DNA of 43,445 nucleotides from Ascoidea tarda (nom. inval.). Taxonomy: Eukaryota; Ascomycota; Saccharomycetes; Ascoideales; Ascoideaceae. The DNA is taken from the NCBI GenBank assembly GCA_030560485.1, contig JAKTTS010000070.1, forward strand, positions 1 through 43,445. Direction: 5' to 3'. Position numbers and translations under genes: made by a program. The notes under the pieces are model-generated. The model ran no database searches, was not told the origin of the DNA, and saw only the letters and a program-made list of their open reading frames with translations. Position 1 is the first letter of the stretch, and every line of letters starts with the position of its first letter. This document shows, piece by piece, positions 9,273-17,589 of this stretch.

Positions 9273-10055
9273 TTAAAGAAAGAAGAAAGCTAAGACACCG
9301 AGAACTGAAGATGATAAGGCGATTTTGACGGCAGCATTTGAGCTGGAAGAGGTTTCTGATTCTGATTCTGAGGCAGAATTAGCAGAATCAGCAGATGTAG
9401 AGTCAGCGTTAGAAGTGTCAGAAGCGTCAGATTCAGAAGCACTTGATCTAGAAGTGGTTGATCGAGAAGCAGAGCTTGAGTCTGAGTCTGAGTCTGAGTC
9501 TGAGTCTGAGTCTAATTCTGAGACTGATCCAGAGACTGATCCTGAGGTTGATGATGGAGCAGAAAGAGTAGAGGTAGCAGACGCAGAACGAGAACTAACT
9601 GAGCTCGTAGTTGAAGAAATGTCGTCATCGTCAGTTTGGGTGGTATCAGCCAAGTAGTCTGTGTATAATTCATAAACATCGTCGTTCACAGAGAGAGATT
9701 GGAAACCATTGTCAACGTCTGAACAGTAAGTTGATTTCAAGTTATTGAGGTAGGACTCGTCGAGGTTTGGGTTAGGACATAGAATACAATCTTTCAAGTA
9801 ATTCCAGTATTCGTCGTCAGATAATCCACATAGACACTCTAAAGTCAAAAAGGCGCTTTCATCTGAATCTTGTTCATCGAAGGAACACTTTTCGGTTTGA
9901 ATGTTGTAGGATTTAACGCAGTTTTCATCGGTGGAGCATTTTATTTGCAAATCCTGCTCAGATATAGAGGAAGCGTCAGCGGTTACTGGTTTGTTTGTAT
10001 CAGTTGCAAGAGCGAGAGTGAGCAAAAGAGGTAGAGTGAGCAATGTGCTTTTCAT
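9273..10055 (-). CDS. 8-cysteine GPI-anchored cell-wall protein (copy 2)
   Basis: Predicted secreted wall protein of 260 aa, paralogous to the neighbour at 7939-8649. Signal peptide (MKSTLLTLPLLLTLALA), an 8-cysteine domain with spacing C-x5-C-x10-C-x16-C-x1-C-x13-C-x2-C-x17-C, a Ser/Asp/Thr stalk including an SDSDSDSDSDS run, and a GPI-type tail (SSSVLGVLAFFFL). Shared features with copy 1 include E-x-x-C-x5-C-x-KSY, CLC-x-LSD-x-E-x-W and the tail V-K-x-x-x-SSSV-x-G-x-L. A 110-codon frame on the opposite strand is a shadow of the repetitive stalk. Function is unknown; an outer wall or metal/haem-related role is only a guess from the CFEM-like cysteine order. Confidence 0.82.
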   Translation of the reverse strand: MKSTLLTLPLLLTLALATDTNKPVTADASSISEQDLQIKCSTDENCVKSYNIQTEKCSFDEQDSDESAFLTLECLCGLSDDEYWNYLKDCILCPNPNLDESYLNNLKSTYCSDVDNGFQSLSVNDDVYELYTDYLADTTQTDDDDISSTTSSVSSRSASATSTLSAPSSTSGSVSGSVSELDSDSDSDSDSDSSSASRSTTSRSSASESDASDTSNADSTSADSANSASESESETSSSSNAAVKIALSSSVLGVLAFFFL

Positions 10056-10728
10056 TTTGAATGGGCGATGGAGAGGGAGGCAGGAGTGGATGTGAGTAAT
10101 GTAAAGTATTTATACCATTTCCCATGAAAAAAGATAGGGACCTGTTGAAAGTCTGCCATGTTATTGATGCATAAAAGTAGCAGTAGGGGAGAAAAGAAAG
10201 AAAACCAAATTCCCAAGGTTGAGGTGAAGGTTTATAGTTTTCAGAGATCTCAGCCATTTGCAGCTGTTTCTTTTACAAAAATTCAAAGGTGATACTGAGT
10301 TTGGTACAGTGGGATATTTATAGAAATGCAAATGGGGAAAAGAGCGAAAAGGGTTGGTGAAGGTAAGAATGGAAGTAATGGAGATAAAGCAATAGGGAAT
10401 AAGTAATAACAAAAGGACATGGAAACAAGCTTTTTGTATAAGCCTTTGCGATTTCTGTGATGTGATAAGTTATTGGGACGTAAATAGAGTGGGCAGAGAA
10501 ACGTTGGTATTTTGGAATCTGAAATTTTGATGTTGAATAGTCTGGTTTGGAATAGTTTGAAAATTCAGCTAGGCCAGTGTTTTCCATTTTTCATTTTACT
10601 GCAATTATATGAGTATATAGTTATCTAGTTATTTAAATGATTGGGCGATTAAATTATTAAATTATTAAATTATTAAATTGTTAAATTGTTAAATTGTTAA
10701 ATTGTTAAATTGTTAAATGATTAAATGA
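10056..10728. other. Intergenic between GPI copy 2 and SPC3
   Basis: Spacer of about 670 bases holding the promoter of GPI copy 2, the SPC3 3' end and an 8-bp minisatellite (both listed). Overlapping frames of 83-89 codons on the minus strand show no family likeness and are treated as chance. Confidence 0.55.
10107..10114 (-). promoter_or_regulatory. TATA box of GPI protein copy 2
   Basis: On the minus strand this reads TATAAATA, matching TATAWAWR, 52-59 bases upstream of the ATG at 10055. Confidence 0.5.
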
Positions 10729-10736
10729 TTAAATGA
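10649..10736. repeat. 8-bp minisatellite at the SPC3 stop codon
   Basis: Eleven 8-bp units in three blocks: TTAAATTA x3, TTAAATTG x5, TTAAATGA x3. The last unit overlaps the SPC3 stop codon and the final isoleucine codon, so array length changes would act on the SPC3 3' UTR. Confidence 0.9.
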
Positions 10737-11280
10737 AAGTGATTGTCTCTAAACCCGTAGTTGAGCCATAGATCAAAGGACCTACCCAGGGCTGGATATT
10801 CCATTCCAATCGAACCGTAGCATTTTTGTGGTTGAAGCTCTTTTCTATGTCATAAACCGAATATTTGGACTTTAAATTTGTAAGATTCAAGGCTGCGTTG
10901 TCTTTGCTGGTGATAATCTTGTCCCAGAAGATGAGTTTGTTGCTGATGGAGTTGTCCTTCCTGTTCACGCTGTGGTACTCGGCAGTCAAGTAAACGAAGA
11001 CCTGCTTCGTGTTGAGGTTGAACAAGGGAGACAAGTCTGTCTGGAGACTGAAGCTGGTCAATCTGGCATTCTCCTTGGGTTTCTTGTTGAGGGAGCCATG
11101 AATCCTGCTGAACTTGAGAGACGTGTCCAAGGAGATGTCACTGATGGTGGAGGGAAGATCGAAGCAGCGGTCGTGGAGGAGCTGCACGTAGGAGGAGGTG
11201 AATATGAGGCAGCAAAGCACAAGGGCAAAGGTCGAGGCGGCACTGAACGTGTCCTGGAGTCGTTTGATGGTGGAGAACAT
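10729..11280 (-). CDS. SPC3: Signal peptidase complex subunit 3
   Basis: Essential non-catalytic subunit of the ER signal peptidase, homologous to mammalian SPCS3 (SPC22/23). The 183-aa protein (S. cerevisiae Spc3 is 184) has one N-terminal membrane segment at about residues 14-34 (AASTFALVLCCLIFTSSYVQL) and a lumenal domain. Diagnostic blocks are SLQTDLSPLFNLNTKQVFVYL, NKLIFWDKII and the terminal EWNIQPWVGPLIYG. The gene uses C-rich codons, notably CTC, but avoids CTG. It shares a divergent GC-rich promoter with YPT1. The stop codon lies in the last unit of an 8-bp minisatellite. Larger frames over its 5' end and the promoter on both strands are shadows. Confidence 0.95.
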   Translation of the reverse strand: MFSTIKRLQDTFSAASTFALVLCCLIFTSSYVQLLHDRCFDLPSTISDISLDTSLKFSRIHGSLNKKPKENARLTSFSLQTDLSPLFNLNTKQVFVYLTAEYHSVNRKDNSISNKLIFWDKIITSKDNAALNLTNLKSKYSVYDIEKSFNHKNATVRLEWNIQPWVGPLIYGSTTGLETITFI

Positions 11281-11537
11281 TGCTGCTTCTGCTGCTTCTG
11301 CTTCTGTTTCTGCTTCTGCTCTGTCGCCTTCGCATCCGCCTTTGAGCTCGCCCGGTCACGTGCGCTCCGGACGGCAAATCGCTTTGAAAACAACACCGCT
11401 GTGCTTTGGAAGCAACTGTTGGCTTATCTCTTGGATCTTCTGCTCTGTCTCCACCACCCTCTATATCCCCAGACTATCCCCAGACTATCCTCTCTCTGTC
11501 CTTTCTCTCATCCAGCCCCAGCCTACAATTACCCAAA
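11281..11537. promoter_or_regulatory. Divergent promoter SPC3 / YPT1
   Basis: A 257-base spacer between two divergent secretory-pathway genes. It contains a TTCTGC/TTCTGT-type repeat next to SPC3 (11284-11325), the motif GTCACGTG at 11355-11362 (a Cbf1/bHLH type site) and a pyrimidine-rich leader before YPT1 with a near-duplicated CCCCAGACTATC. Shared placement may co-express signal cleavage and ER-Golgi transport; that is inference. Confidence 0.55.
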
Positions 11538-12149
11538 ATGAATAGCGAATACGATTACTTGTTCAAGTTGCTACTTATCGGAGATTCAGGTGTTGGTAAA
11601 TCCTGTTTGTTGCTACGTTTTGCTGACGACACTTACACCCAAGACTACATTTCCACAATTGGTGTCGACTTCAAAATCAGAACCATAGAACTCGACGGCA
11701 AGACCATCAAGCTCCAAATCTGGGACACCGCCGGTCAAGAGAGATTCAGAACCATCACCTCCTCCTACTACAGAGGTGCTCATGGTATTATTATCGTCTA
11801 CGACGTTACTGACCAAGAATCCTTCAATAACGTCAAGCAATGGTTACAAGAAATCGACCGTTATGCCACCGGTGGTGTGATGAAGCTCTTGGTGGGTAAC
11901 AAGTCCGATTTAACTGACAAAAAAGTTATTGATTATAACGCTGCAAAGGAATACGCTGACGCTTTGGACATTCCCTTTCTAGAAACCTCTGCGTTGAACT
12001 CAACCAACGTAGAACAAGCCTTCTTCACCATGGCAAGACAAATCAAAGCCCAAATGGCCAACAACAACTCAAATAATAACAATTCAACTAAACAAACCAT
12101 CAACCCAGGTCAATCTATCTCAAATAATAACAACGGCTCTTGCTGTTAA
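11538..12149 (+). CDS. YPT1: Rab GTPase Ypt1 (Rab1)
   Basis: Small GTPase of ER-to-Golgi transport and autophagy. The 203-aa protein starts [20 protein letters not shown] exactly as in yeast Ypt1; the longer upstream frame is leader sequence. G motifs are intact: GDSGVGKSC (P-loop), the Rab1 effector region [24 protein letters not shown] and ETSAL. The C-terminus ends in CC for double geranylgeranylation, after an Asn/Ser-rich linker that is the main difference from S. cerevisiae. It is divergently transcribed from SPC3. In S. cerevisiae YPT1 is adjacent to ACT1; here ACT1 is in the same window but about 29 kb away. Confidence 0.97.
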   Translation: MNSEYDYLFKLLLIGDSGVGKSCLLLRFADDTYTQDYISTIGVDFKIRTIELDGKTIKLQIWDTAGQERFRTITSSYYRGAHGIIIVYDVTDQESFNNVKQWLQEIDRYATGGVMKLLVGNKSDLTDKKVIDYNAAKEYADALDIPFLETSALNSTNVEQAFFTMARQIKAQMANNNSNNNNSTKQTINPGQSISNNNNGSCC

Positions 12150-14235
12150 GTTATATGTATATAATATATATAACTATAACTATAACTAATTCTCTTTTTT
12201 CTCCCTTTTTTTTTCAATTTTTTTTTCTCTCCCCGTAACCTCTATCTACTCAACTATTACTTGATTACTTAATTATCTAATTTATTGATTTATTTTCTGT
12301 TTTTGTTTAGGAATAACTTGTCTGGTCTTTCATTTCTATATATCCATATATCTTTAACATATATCTTTAACATATATATTTTTATATATTTCTTTACATA
12401 TTTCCCTACTGGCCCTACTCATTTATTATCTACTACTACCTAATATCTGAATCATGGCAAGTCCCATACAATCTCAATCTCAATCTCAATCTTATTTCAC
12501 TCCACCATCAATATAAAAGGCTTGATTGTGCTCTTATTTTGTACGCGGATCACATGATACTTACAATTATCGCGCTCAACTACTCTCACTTTGTACTTGC
12601 TTACATAATACACAATACAAAATATTACTAATATTAGTACTTTATCTTTATCTGTTCTATCCGTTTTCCCAAATTTTCTCAGCAATCTCCCAAAATTGTG
12701 TTTTTTTTTCCTATAGGAGAACTTCAACCGTTTTCTTGTGTCTTTACTCTGCTCCTTCTCTTCTCTTCTCTTTCTTTTTTTTTCTTGTTTCTTCCCTACT
12801 CAAACACCAAATACCAAATACCAAACACCACTGTTGTCCAAAAAGATTTCATCCATCTTTATCGATTCTCTAATCGTCACTAGTAATTCCTCATTCCTTC
12901 ATTATACTCCCCTCCTAAAAATCTAGTAAATCTTTTAATAATCTATTGAAATCTATATCTATATCATTTTTTATTCTAAATTTAGGCGACCTTTTTTTTT
13001 TTTTTACTATACTATACTTTACTCTACTCTACTTATTTAGATTTTTATTATCGTTATTATTAATCTATTAACGATCACTAGAAACACTCATTATAATTAC
13101 TCACTATGGATCAATAGAAAAGTATACTGTAATAAGTATAATCAATTATTTGAAGTATTTATACAAAATTGGCTTTTACATTTATCAGCGGTTAAATTTT
13201 ATCAACTTCAAATGTTCTTCAAAATAATCTTTCATTTACCAAACGAACCTCTATGATCCTAATCACATCACATCACATTATATCGTATCTTATCCTACCA
13301 TACCAATTTAACCAGTTATTTTAGTACCTACTAACTTACAACTAGCTAGCTCTTAATCTCTTAGGTAAAAGATTTCAAACTACCTAAACAAGAAATTGGA
13401 AAACAGAAAAATTATAGAGAAACAAAAAAAAATAACATTGCTCATCTGAGTTGCTCGACTGAATTGTTCAGCTGAGTTGTCAACACAAGTCATATCAGAT
13501 TATTCAGACCACACAAGACAAGTTCTTCTGATATTCTCGTCAACAAGTTCTTCTGATCATGATTACTCAACGTCTACATGGTCATTGATTGGAAGGTTCT
13601 TTTCTTCTCATGTCTTGCTGTTGTTCTTTACCTTGTATTATCGTCTTCGCTCATATTGTTCACTGATTTCTAGGCCATTTTGCCACTTTGGTTTGCTGTG
13701 ATTATTGTGTTTTTTCTACTTGATCTCAGTGGAAGAAAATGAAAAAAATCCCAATTTCACAAGTGCAAAGTGGCTACCAGAATCATGTGACATTGCCCAT
13801 TGTTCGCGCTGCGTTGCACCTTCTCAGGGATTTTCTCTTAATTCGTTCTGGTTTCTGTAGCAGTGTCAGGAGAACGGGGATTACCCGGAGCAAAACAGGG
13901 TAAATGAGAAAGGTTTCTGATGGTTGGGTTGGAAGAAAGAGAAAGACTTTATCAGAGATAATTGTCAATTTTGGGGAAAAGGAATCTGTTGTTGATGATC
14001 CAGAGATAAGAAAAAGATACACTATTATCCACTTCACAATCCTATCCTTATAATTACCAACCTCTCCTTAGAATTCCTCAGAATTCATCCACTTTTTATC
14101 CAAATCTCTCTCAGGTTTTTTATCCACTTTTTATCCATAACAGAGCCTTTTAAAAGTATAAAACTATTCATATATTCAGGGTTTTCAAATATTCCTAAAA
14201 TTTATCCAAATCTACTGAAACTGGTCCTTGAAATA
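12150..14235. other. 2.1-kb gap between YPT1 and CTK1
   Basis: Long spacer between two + strand genes. The + strand is strongly pyrimidine-rich from about 12180 to 13080. It holds a CAATCT repeat inside a 22-codon ATG frame (12454-12522, Gln/Ser repeats) followed at once by a TATAAAAG at 12515, and two RTCACRTG-type sites (ATCACATG at 12549-12556 and its complement at about 13784-13791). Frames of 60-115 codons here mostly lack an ATG start or any recognised domain. It may carry a long CTK1 leader or a non-coding transcript. Confidence 0.5.
12470..12495 (+). repeat. Short CAATCT tandem repeat
   Basis: Four to five copies of CAATCT, read as Gln-Ser in the 22-codon frame starting at ATG 12454. 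Confidence 0.75.
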
Positions 14236-17190
14236 ATGATTGATTCAAGAACAAACGATTCTTACGATTCTCACGATTCATCAATCTCCAAAAAAAGACC
14301 TCTATCTCCAATCATTTCCAGAAAATTCGACTCAACTAATTCCTCTAAAATTACAACCTCAAAAATATCAATCCCTTTAAAAAGACAGAAATCATCCATT
14401 TCTTCTAATGGTGACCCTCACCCAAGAGTCTTTGATCTTAACGATACCAAAAATCCTCACAACAACAATACCACAAACCATCGTTTTTCTTTAACTAAAG
14501 TCCATGATCCTTACAACAGCACTAAATCAAATGACAATGATACCAAACATTACAAAAATAATCACACCAGTGCTAACGACAAAAATTCCTCTTATGATAG
14601 AAATAAATTTGATAGTAGAAAATTTAATAAATACGATGACAGAAGTTACAACAAATCTTATTCAAATAAACCCTATGAACATAAAACTTACGATAATAAA
14701 ACTTATGATAATAAAAAATACGATAAATACGAAAAGTATGACAAGTACGAAACAAAAAAATATGATAAATACGAAACAAAAAAATACGAAAATAAAAAAT
14801 ATGATAAATACGATAAAAAAAAATATGACTATGACTATGAATATGATATGGATTACGAATATGACTACGATTATCTTAAACAAAAAATTGATTCCAAGAT
14901 TGATACCAAATATGATAAAAAAAACGATAACGAATATGATAGCAAATATGATAAATATAGCTCTTATAAAAAATCAACAGATGATATAGATGATAATATT
15001 AGCATTGGCATAAATAATACAAATAATACAAGTAATATAAACAATTCCAATACAAAACCATTCACACCAAAGAAATATTCGACCATTAATAATTCATCAG
15101 CATCAAAACGATATAACAACCACGTTAACAATACCAACAACTATCATCATTATCAGAAATACCCTTCAAATAACACCTATCATTCCAGCAATAAAATAGA
15201 GTATAAAAATAAAACTTACTATCCCAAGAATGATAAATATAAAAAGACTGATAAAACTGACAAAGCCCAGATGACTGATAAGAGTGAAAAGATACAAATG
15301 ACCGATAAGACTGGAAAAAGTGAGAGAAATGAAATAAAAGATGACTTAATTTATGAAAATAAGTTAAATATCAACGAAAAACCCAACTATAAAAACAATT
15401 ATAAAAACAATTTTAAAAACGAATATAATACCGACTACAACAATGACTATGGTAACGGCTATACTAATGATTATAAAAAGGAATACAGGAATGATTATAA
15501 AAGAGACTATAAAAAGGATTATAAAAAGGATCACCTTAATGACTATTACAAAGATTACAACAAAGATTACAAAAAGGACTATAAATCTGAATATAGATCT
15601 TATCTGAATGAAAGAAAGAAAAGCTTTGATTTAAACATTGTTCCTAAAGGTCCAAAAGGTTCTTCTCTGCCTTTGGCCGCCCCAGTTCGACAATCATTTA
15701 ACCCAAGATATTCTAATGGCTCTCACTATAAATCAAACGATTATTATCAAAATCGTTATTACAATAATGTCAACAATTACAATGCTATCAACAACAACAA
15801 CAAATACAATGGCCGTAAATATATTCCAACTAATAGAACTTATCCCCATAATAAAATCATCAATGGCAAGTCAATTAATAAAAGCTATAGTCACAATTAT
15901 CCTCCCAATGACAGTGATAACGACAAGGATGATCATAGTTTTGAAAATGAAAACGGGTTTCAAAATAATTTCAATAACCCTCAAAGCATAGCTATTGCCA
16001 AAAATAGTATAACTTTTATAAAAAGAGTCAAGCATACACCTTTGTTTGATACCATGAATCAGGTGGGTGAAGGAACTTATGGAAAAGTTTATAAAGCGAG
16101 AAATTCAATAACAAATGAATTTGTAGCCTTAAAACGTCTCCGTCTAGAGATTGAAAGAGAAGGCTTCCCAATAACTGCAGTTAGAGAAATTAAATTGCTA
16201 CAAGAATTTGACCACCCAAATGTTGTATCTTTATTAGAGATGATGGTTGAAGGTGATTCGGTTTACATGGTTTTCAATTATATGAACCACGACTTGACTG
16301 GTTTGTTAAGCTTACCGAAAGTAATATTATCTCCTGCCAATTGCAAATTTTTATTCAAACAAATTCTAGAAGGAATGGAATATCTCCATATGAAGAGAGT
16401 CATTCATAGAGATATAAAAGGATCAAATATATTGCTTGATAATAAAGGCAATATACAAATTGCAGATTTTGGGTTGGCAAGAAAAATGAAATATGTTAAA
16501 CCAAATGAAAATGCTGATTATACCAATAGAGTGATTACTTTGTGGTATAGACCGCCCGAGCTATTACTTGGAACTACTGACTATGGTCCAGAAGTTGATA
16601 TCTGGGGAATTGGGTGTTTACTCATTGAACTATTTAATAAAACAGCTATATTTCAAGGAAAAGATGAGATCCATCAGTTAGTGACAATTTATGATATATT
16701 GGGTACACCCTCTCCTACTGAATGGCCCGGTGTTGATCAGTTGCCTTGGTTTGAATTGTTACGACCTAAATTCCAAAAACCAAGCCGCTTTCAGGAGACC
16801 TTTGAACATATTCTACCAACAAAATCTTGTTTCGAATTGGCAGAAAATTTATTATCGTTGAATCCAAAAACTAGAATGTCTGCCTATCAGGCTTTGCAAC
16901 AAGATTATTTTAAAGAAGATCCCCAACCTGAAGAGTTGAGTTGTTTGAATGAAACAGAAGAATGGCATGAATTTGATGCTAAACAAAAAAGGAGAAAAGA
17001 AAGGAGAGAGAAAAAAAAAGAGCAGGCTAAAGAAGCAAAAGAAGCAAAAGAAGCGAAAGAAGTAAAAGAAGCCAAAGTCAGAGCTGAGCTAGAAAAAAAT
17101 AAGGATAAAGAACTTTCTAGTGATATTAAAACTGATCTGAAAGTTGACGTTGAAATGGTAGATGATAAAGTAACTAAAACCGAAATTTGA
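14236..17190 (+). CDS. CTK1: CTD kinase I catalytic subunit (CDK12/13-like)
   Basis: Cyclin-dependent kinase that phosphorylates Ser2 of the RNA polymerase II C-terminal domain during elongation. The kinase domain is at about residues 605-900 of 984: glycine loop GEGTYGKVYKA, FVALKRL, the PITAVRE helix (the PITA/SIRE variant of this group), HRDIKGSNILLD, DFGLARK, and the T-loop with DYTNRVITLWYRPPE, nearly identical to S. cerevisiae Ctk1. After it come a Lys/Glu-rich coil (KEAKEAKEAKEVKEAK) and a charged tail. The N-terminal 600 residues are disordered: Tyr/Lys/Asp/Asn repeats of KYDKYE, DYEYDYDY and NDYKKDY type. At 984 aa it is almost twice the S. cerevisiae protein (528 aa). In-frame CTG codons occur only in the low-complexity parts. 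Confidence 0.95.
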   Translation: MIDSRTNDSYDSHDSSISKKRPLSPIISRKFDSTNSSKITTSKISIPLKRQKSSISSNGDPHPRVFDLNDTKNPHNNNTTNHRFSLTKVHDPYNSTKSNDNDTKHYKNNHTSANDKNSSYDRNKFDSRKFNKYDDRSYNKSYSNKPYEHKTYDNKTYDNKKYDKYEKYDKYETKKYDKYETKKYENKKYDKYDKKKYDYDYEYDMDYEYDYDYLKQKIDSKIDTKYDKKNDNEYDSKYDKYSSYKKSTDDIDDNISIGINNTNNTSNINNSNTKPFTPKKYSTINNSSASKRYNNHVNNTNNYHHYQKYPSNNTYHSSNKIEYKNKTYYPKNDKYKKTDKTDKAQMTDKSEKIQMTDKTGKSERNEIKDDLIYENKLNINEKPNYKNNYKNNFKNEYNTDYNNDYGNGYTNDYKKEYRNDYKRDYKKDYKKDHLNDYYKDYNKDYKKDYKSEYRSYLNERKKSFDLNIVPKGPKGSSLPLAAPVRQSFNPRYSNGSHYKSNDYYQNRYYNNVNNYNAINNNNKYNGRKYIPTNRTYPHNKIINGKSINKSYSHNYPPNDSDNDKDDHSFENENGFQNNFNNPQSIAIAKNSITFIKRVKHTPLFDTMNQVGEGTYGKVYKARNSITNEFVALKRLRLEIEREGFPITAVREIKLLQEFDHPNVVSLLEMMVEGDSVYMVFNYMNHDLTGLLSLPKVILSPANCKFLFKQILEGMEYLHMKRVIHRDIKGSNILLDNKGNIQIADFGLARKMKYVKPNENADYTNRVITLWYRPPELLLGTTDYGPEVDIWGIGCLLIELFNKTAIFQGKDEIHQLVTIYDILGTPSPTEWPGVDQLPWFELLRPKFQKPSRFQETFEHILPTKSCFELAENLLSLNPKTRMSAYQALQQDYFKEDPQPEELSCLNETEEWHEFDAKQKRRKERREKKKEQAKEAKEAKEAKEVKEAKVRAELEKNKDKELSSDIKTDLKVDVEMVDDKVTKTEI

Positions 17191-17589
17191 ATAGTAACAT
17201 ATGTTTTAATCTATTTTGATTTTTGATGGGGTTTTTTTTCAATTTTTTTTTTTTTTTTGCTTTTTTTTTTCTCTGTATTTTCGCTCAAGAATTGGCTGAA
17301 GTTAGTGTTTCATCTTTATTATAAAATAACATGAACTTTTTATATTCATCAACAATATAAATACATGTATATGTCTTGCATTTTAATTTAGTTTAGTTTA
17401 GCCTGTTATCAGAAAACATGAATGTGTATTCGATTAAACTATAAATAAGAACAAAAAAAAAAAATTAAAAAAAAAGCAAAGATTAGATCAATTATTACTT
17501 CAAACTCAAACAAAAAGTTTTTGATAAATGGAAACACATGTCTTCATTCTATGTAAAAGAAAGAGAAAAACTTCTTTCAATTAAGTAAT
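17191..17589. terminator. Convergent 3' regions of CTK1 and STI1
   Basis: About 400 bases between convergent genes with long T-runs after CTK1 (17230-17270) and A-runs facing STI1 (about 17453-17475), as expected of yeast 3' ends. No gene seen. Confidence 0.6.

Noticed and set aside
9325-9657. 110-codon + strand frame rich in Ser/Glu
   Set aside because: It is the exact reverse of the Ser/Asp stalk of the GPI protein at 9273-10055; the repeats leave the opposite frame open.
11406-11537. 44-codon N-terminal extension of YPT1
   Set aside because: Rab proteins start directly with MNSEYDYL; the upstream part is leader with no Rab counterpart.
12526-12873. 115-codon frame after YPT1
   Set aside because: No ATG start; Phe/Leu/Ser/Tyr composition follows from the pyrimidine-rich strand.
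12549-13791. Point centromere flanked by CDEI-like RTCACRTG motifs
   Set aside because: No CDEIII-like element and spacing of 1.2 kb is far from a point centromere; both motifs are common Cbf1 sites.
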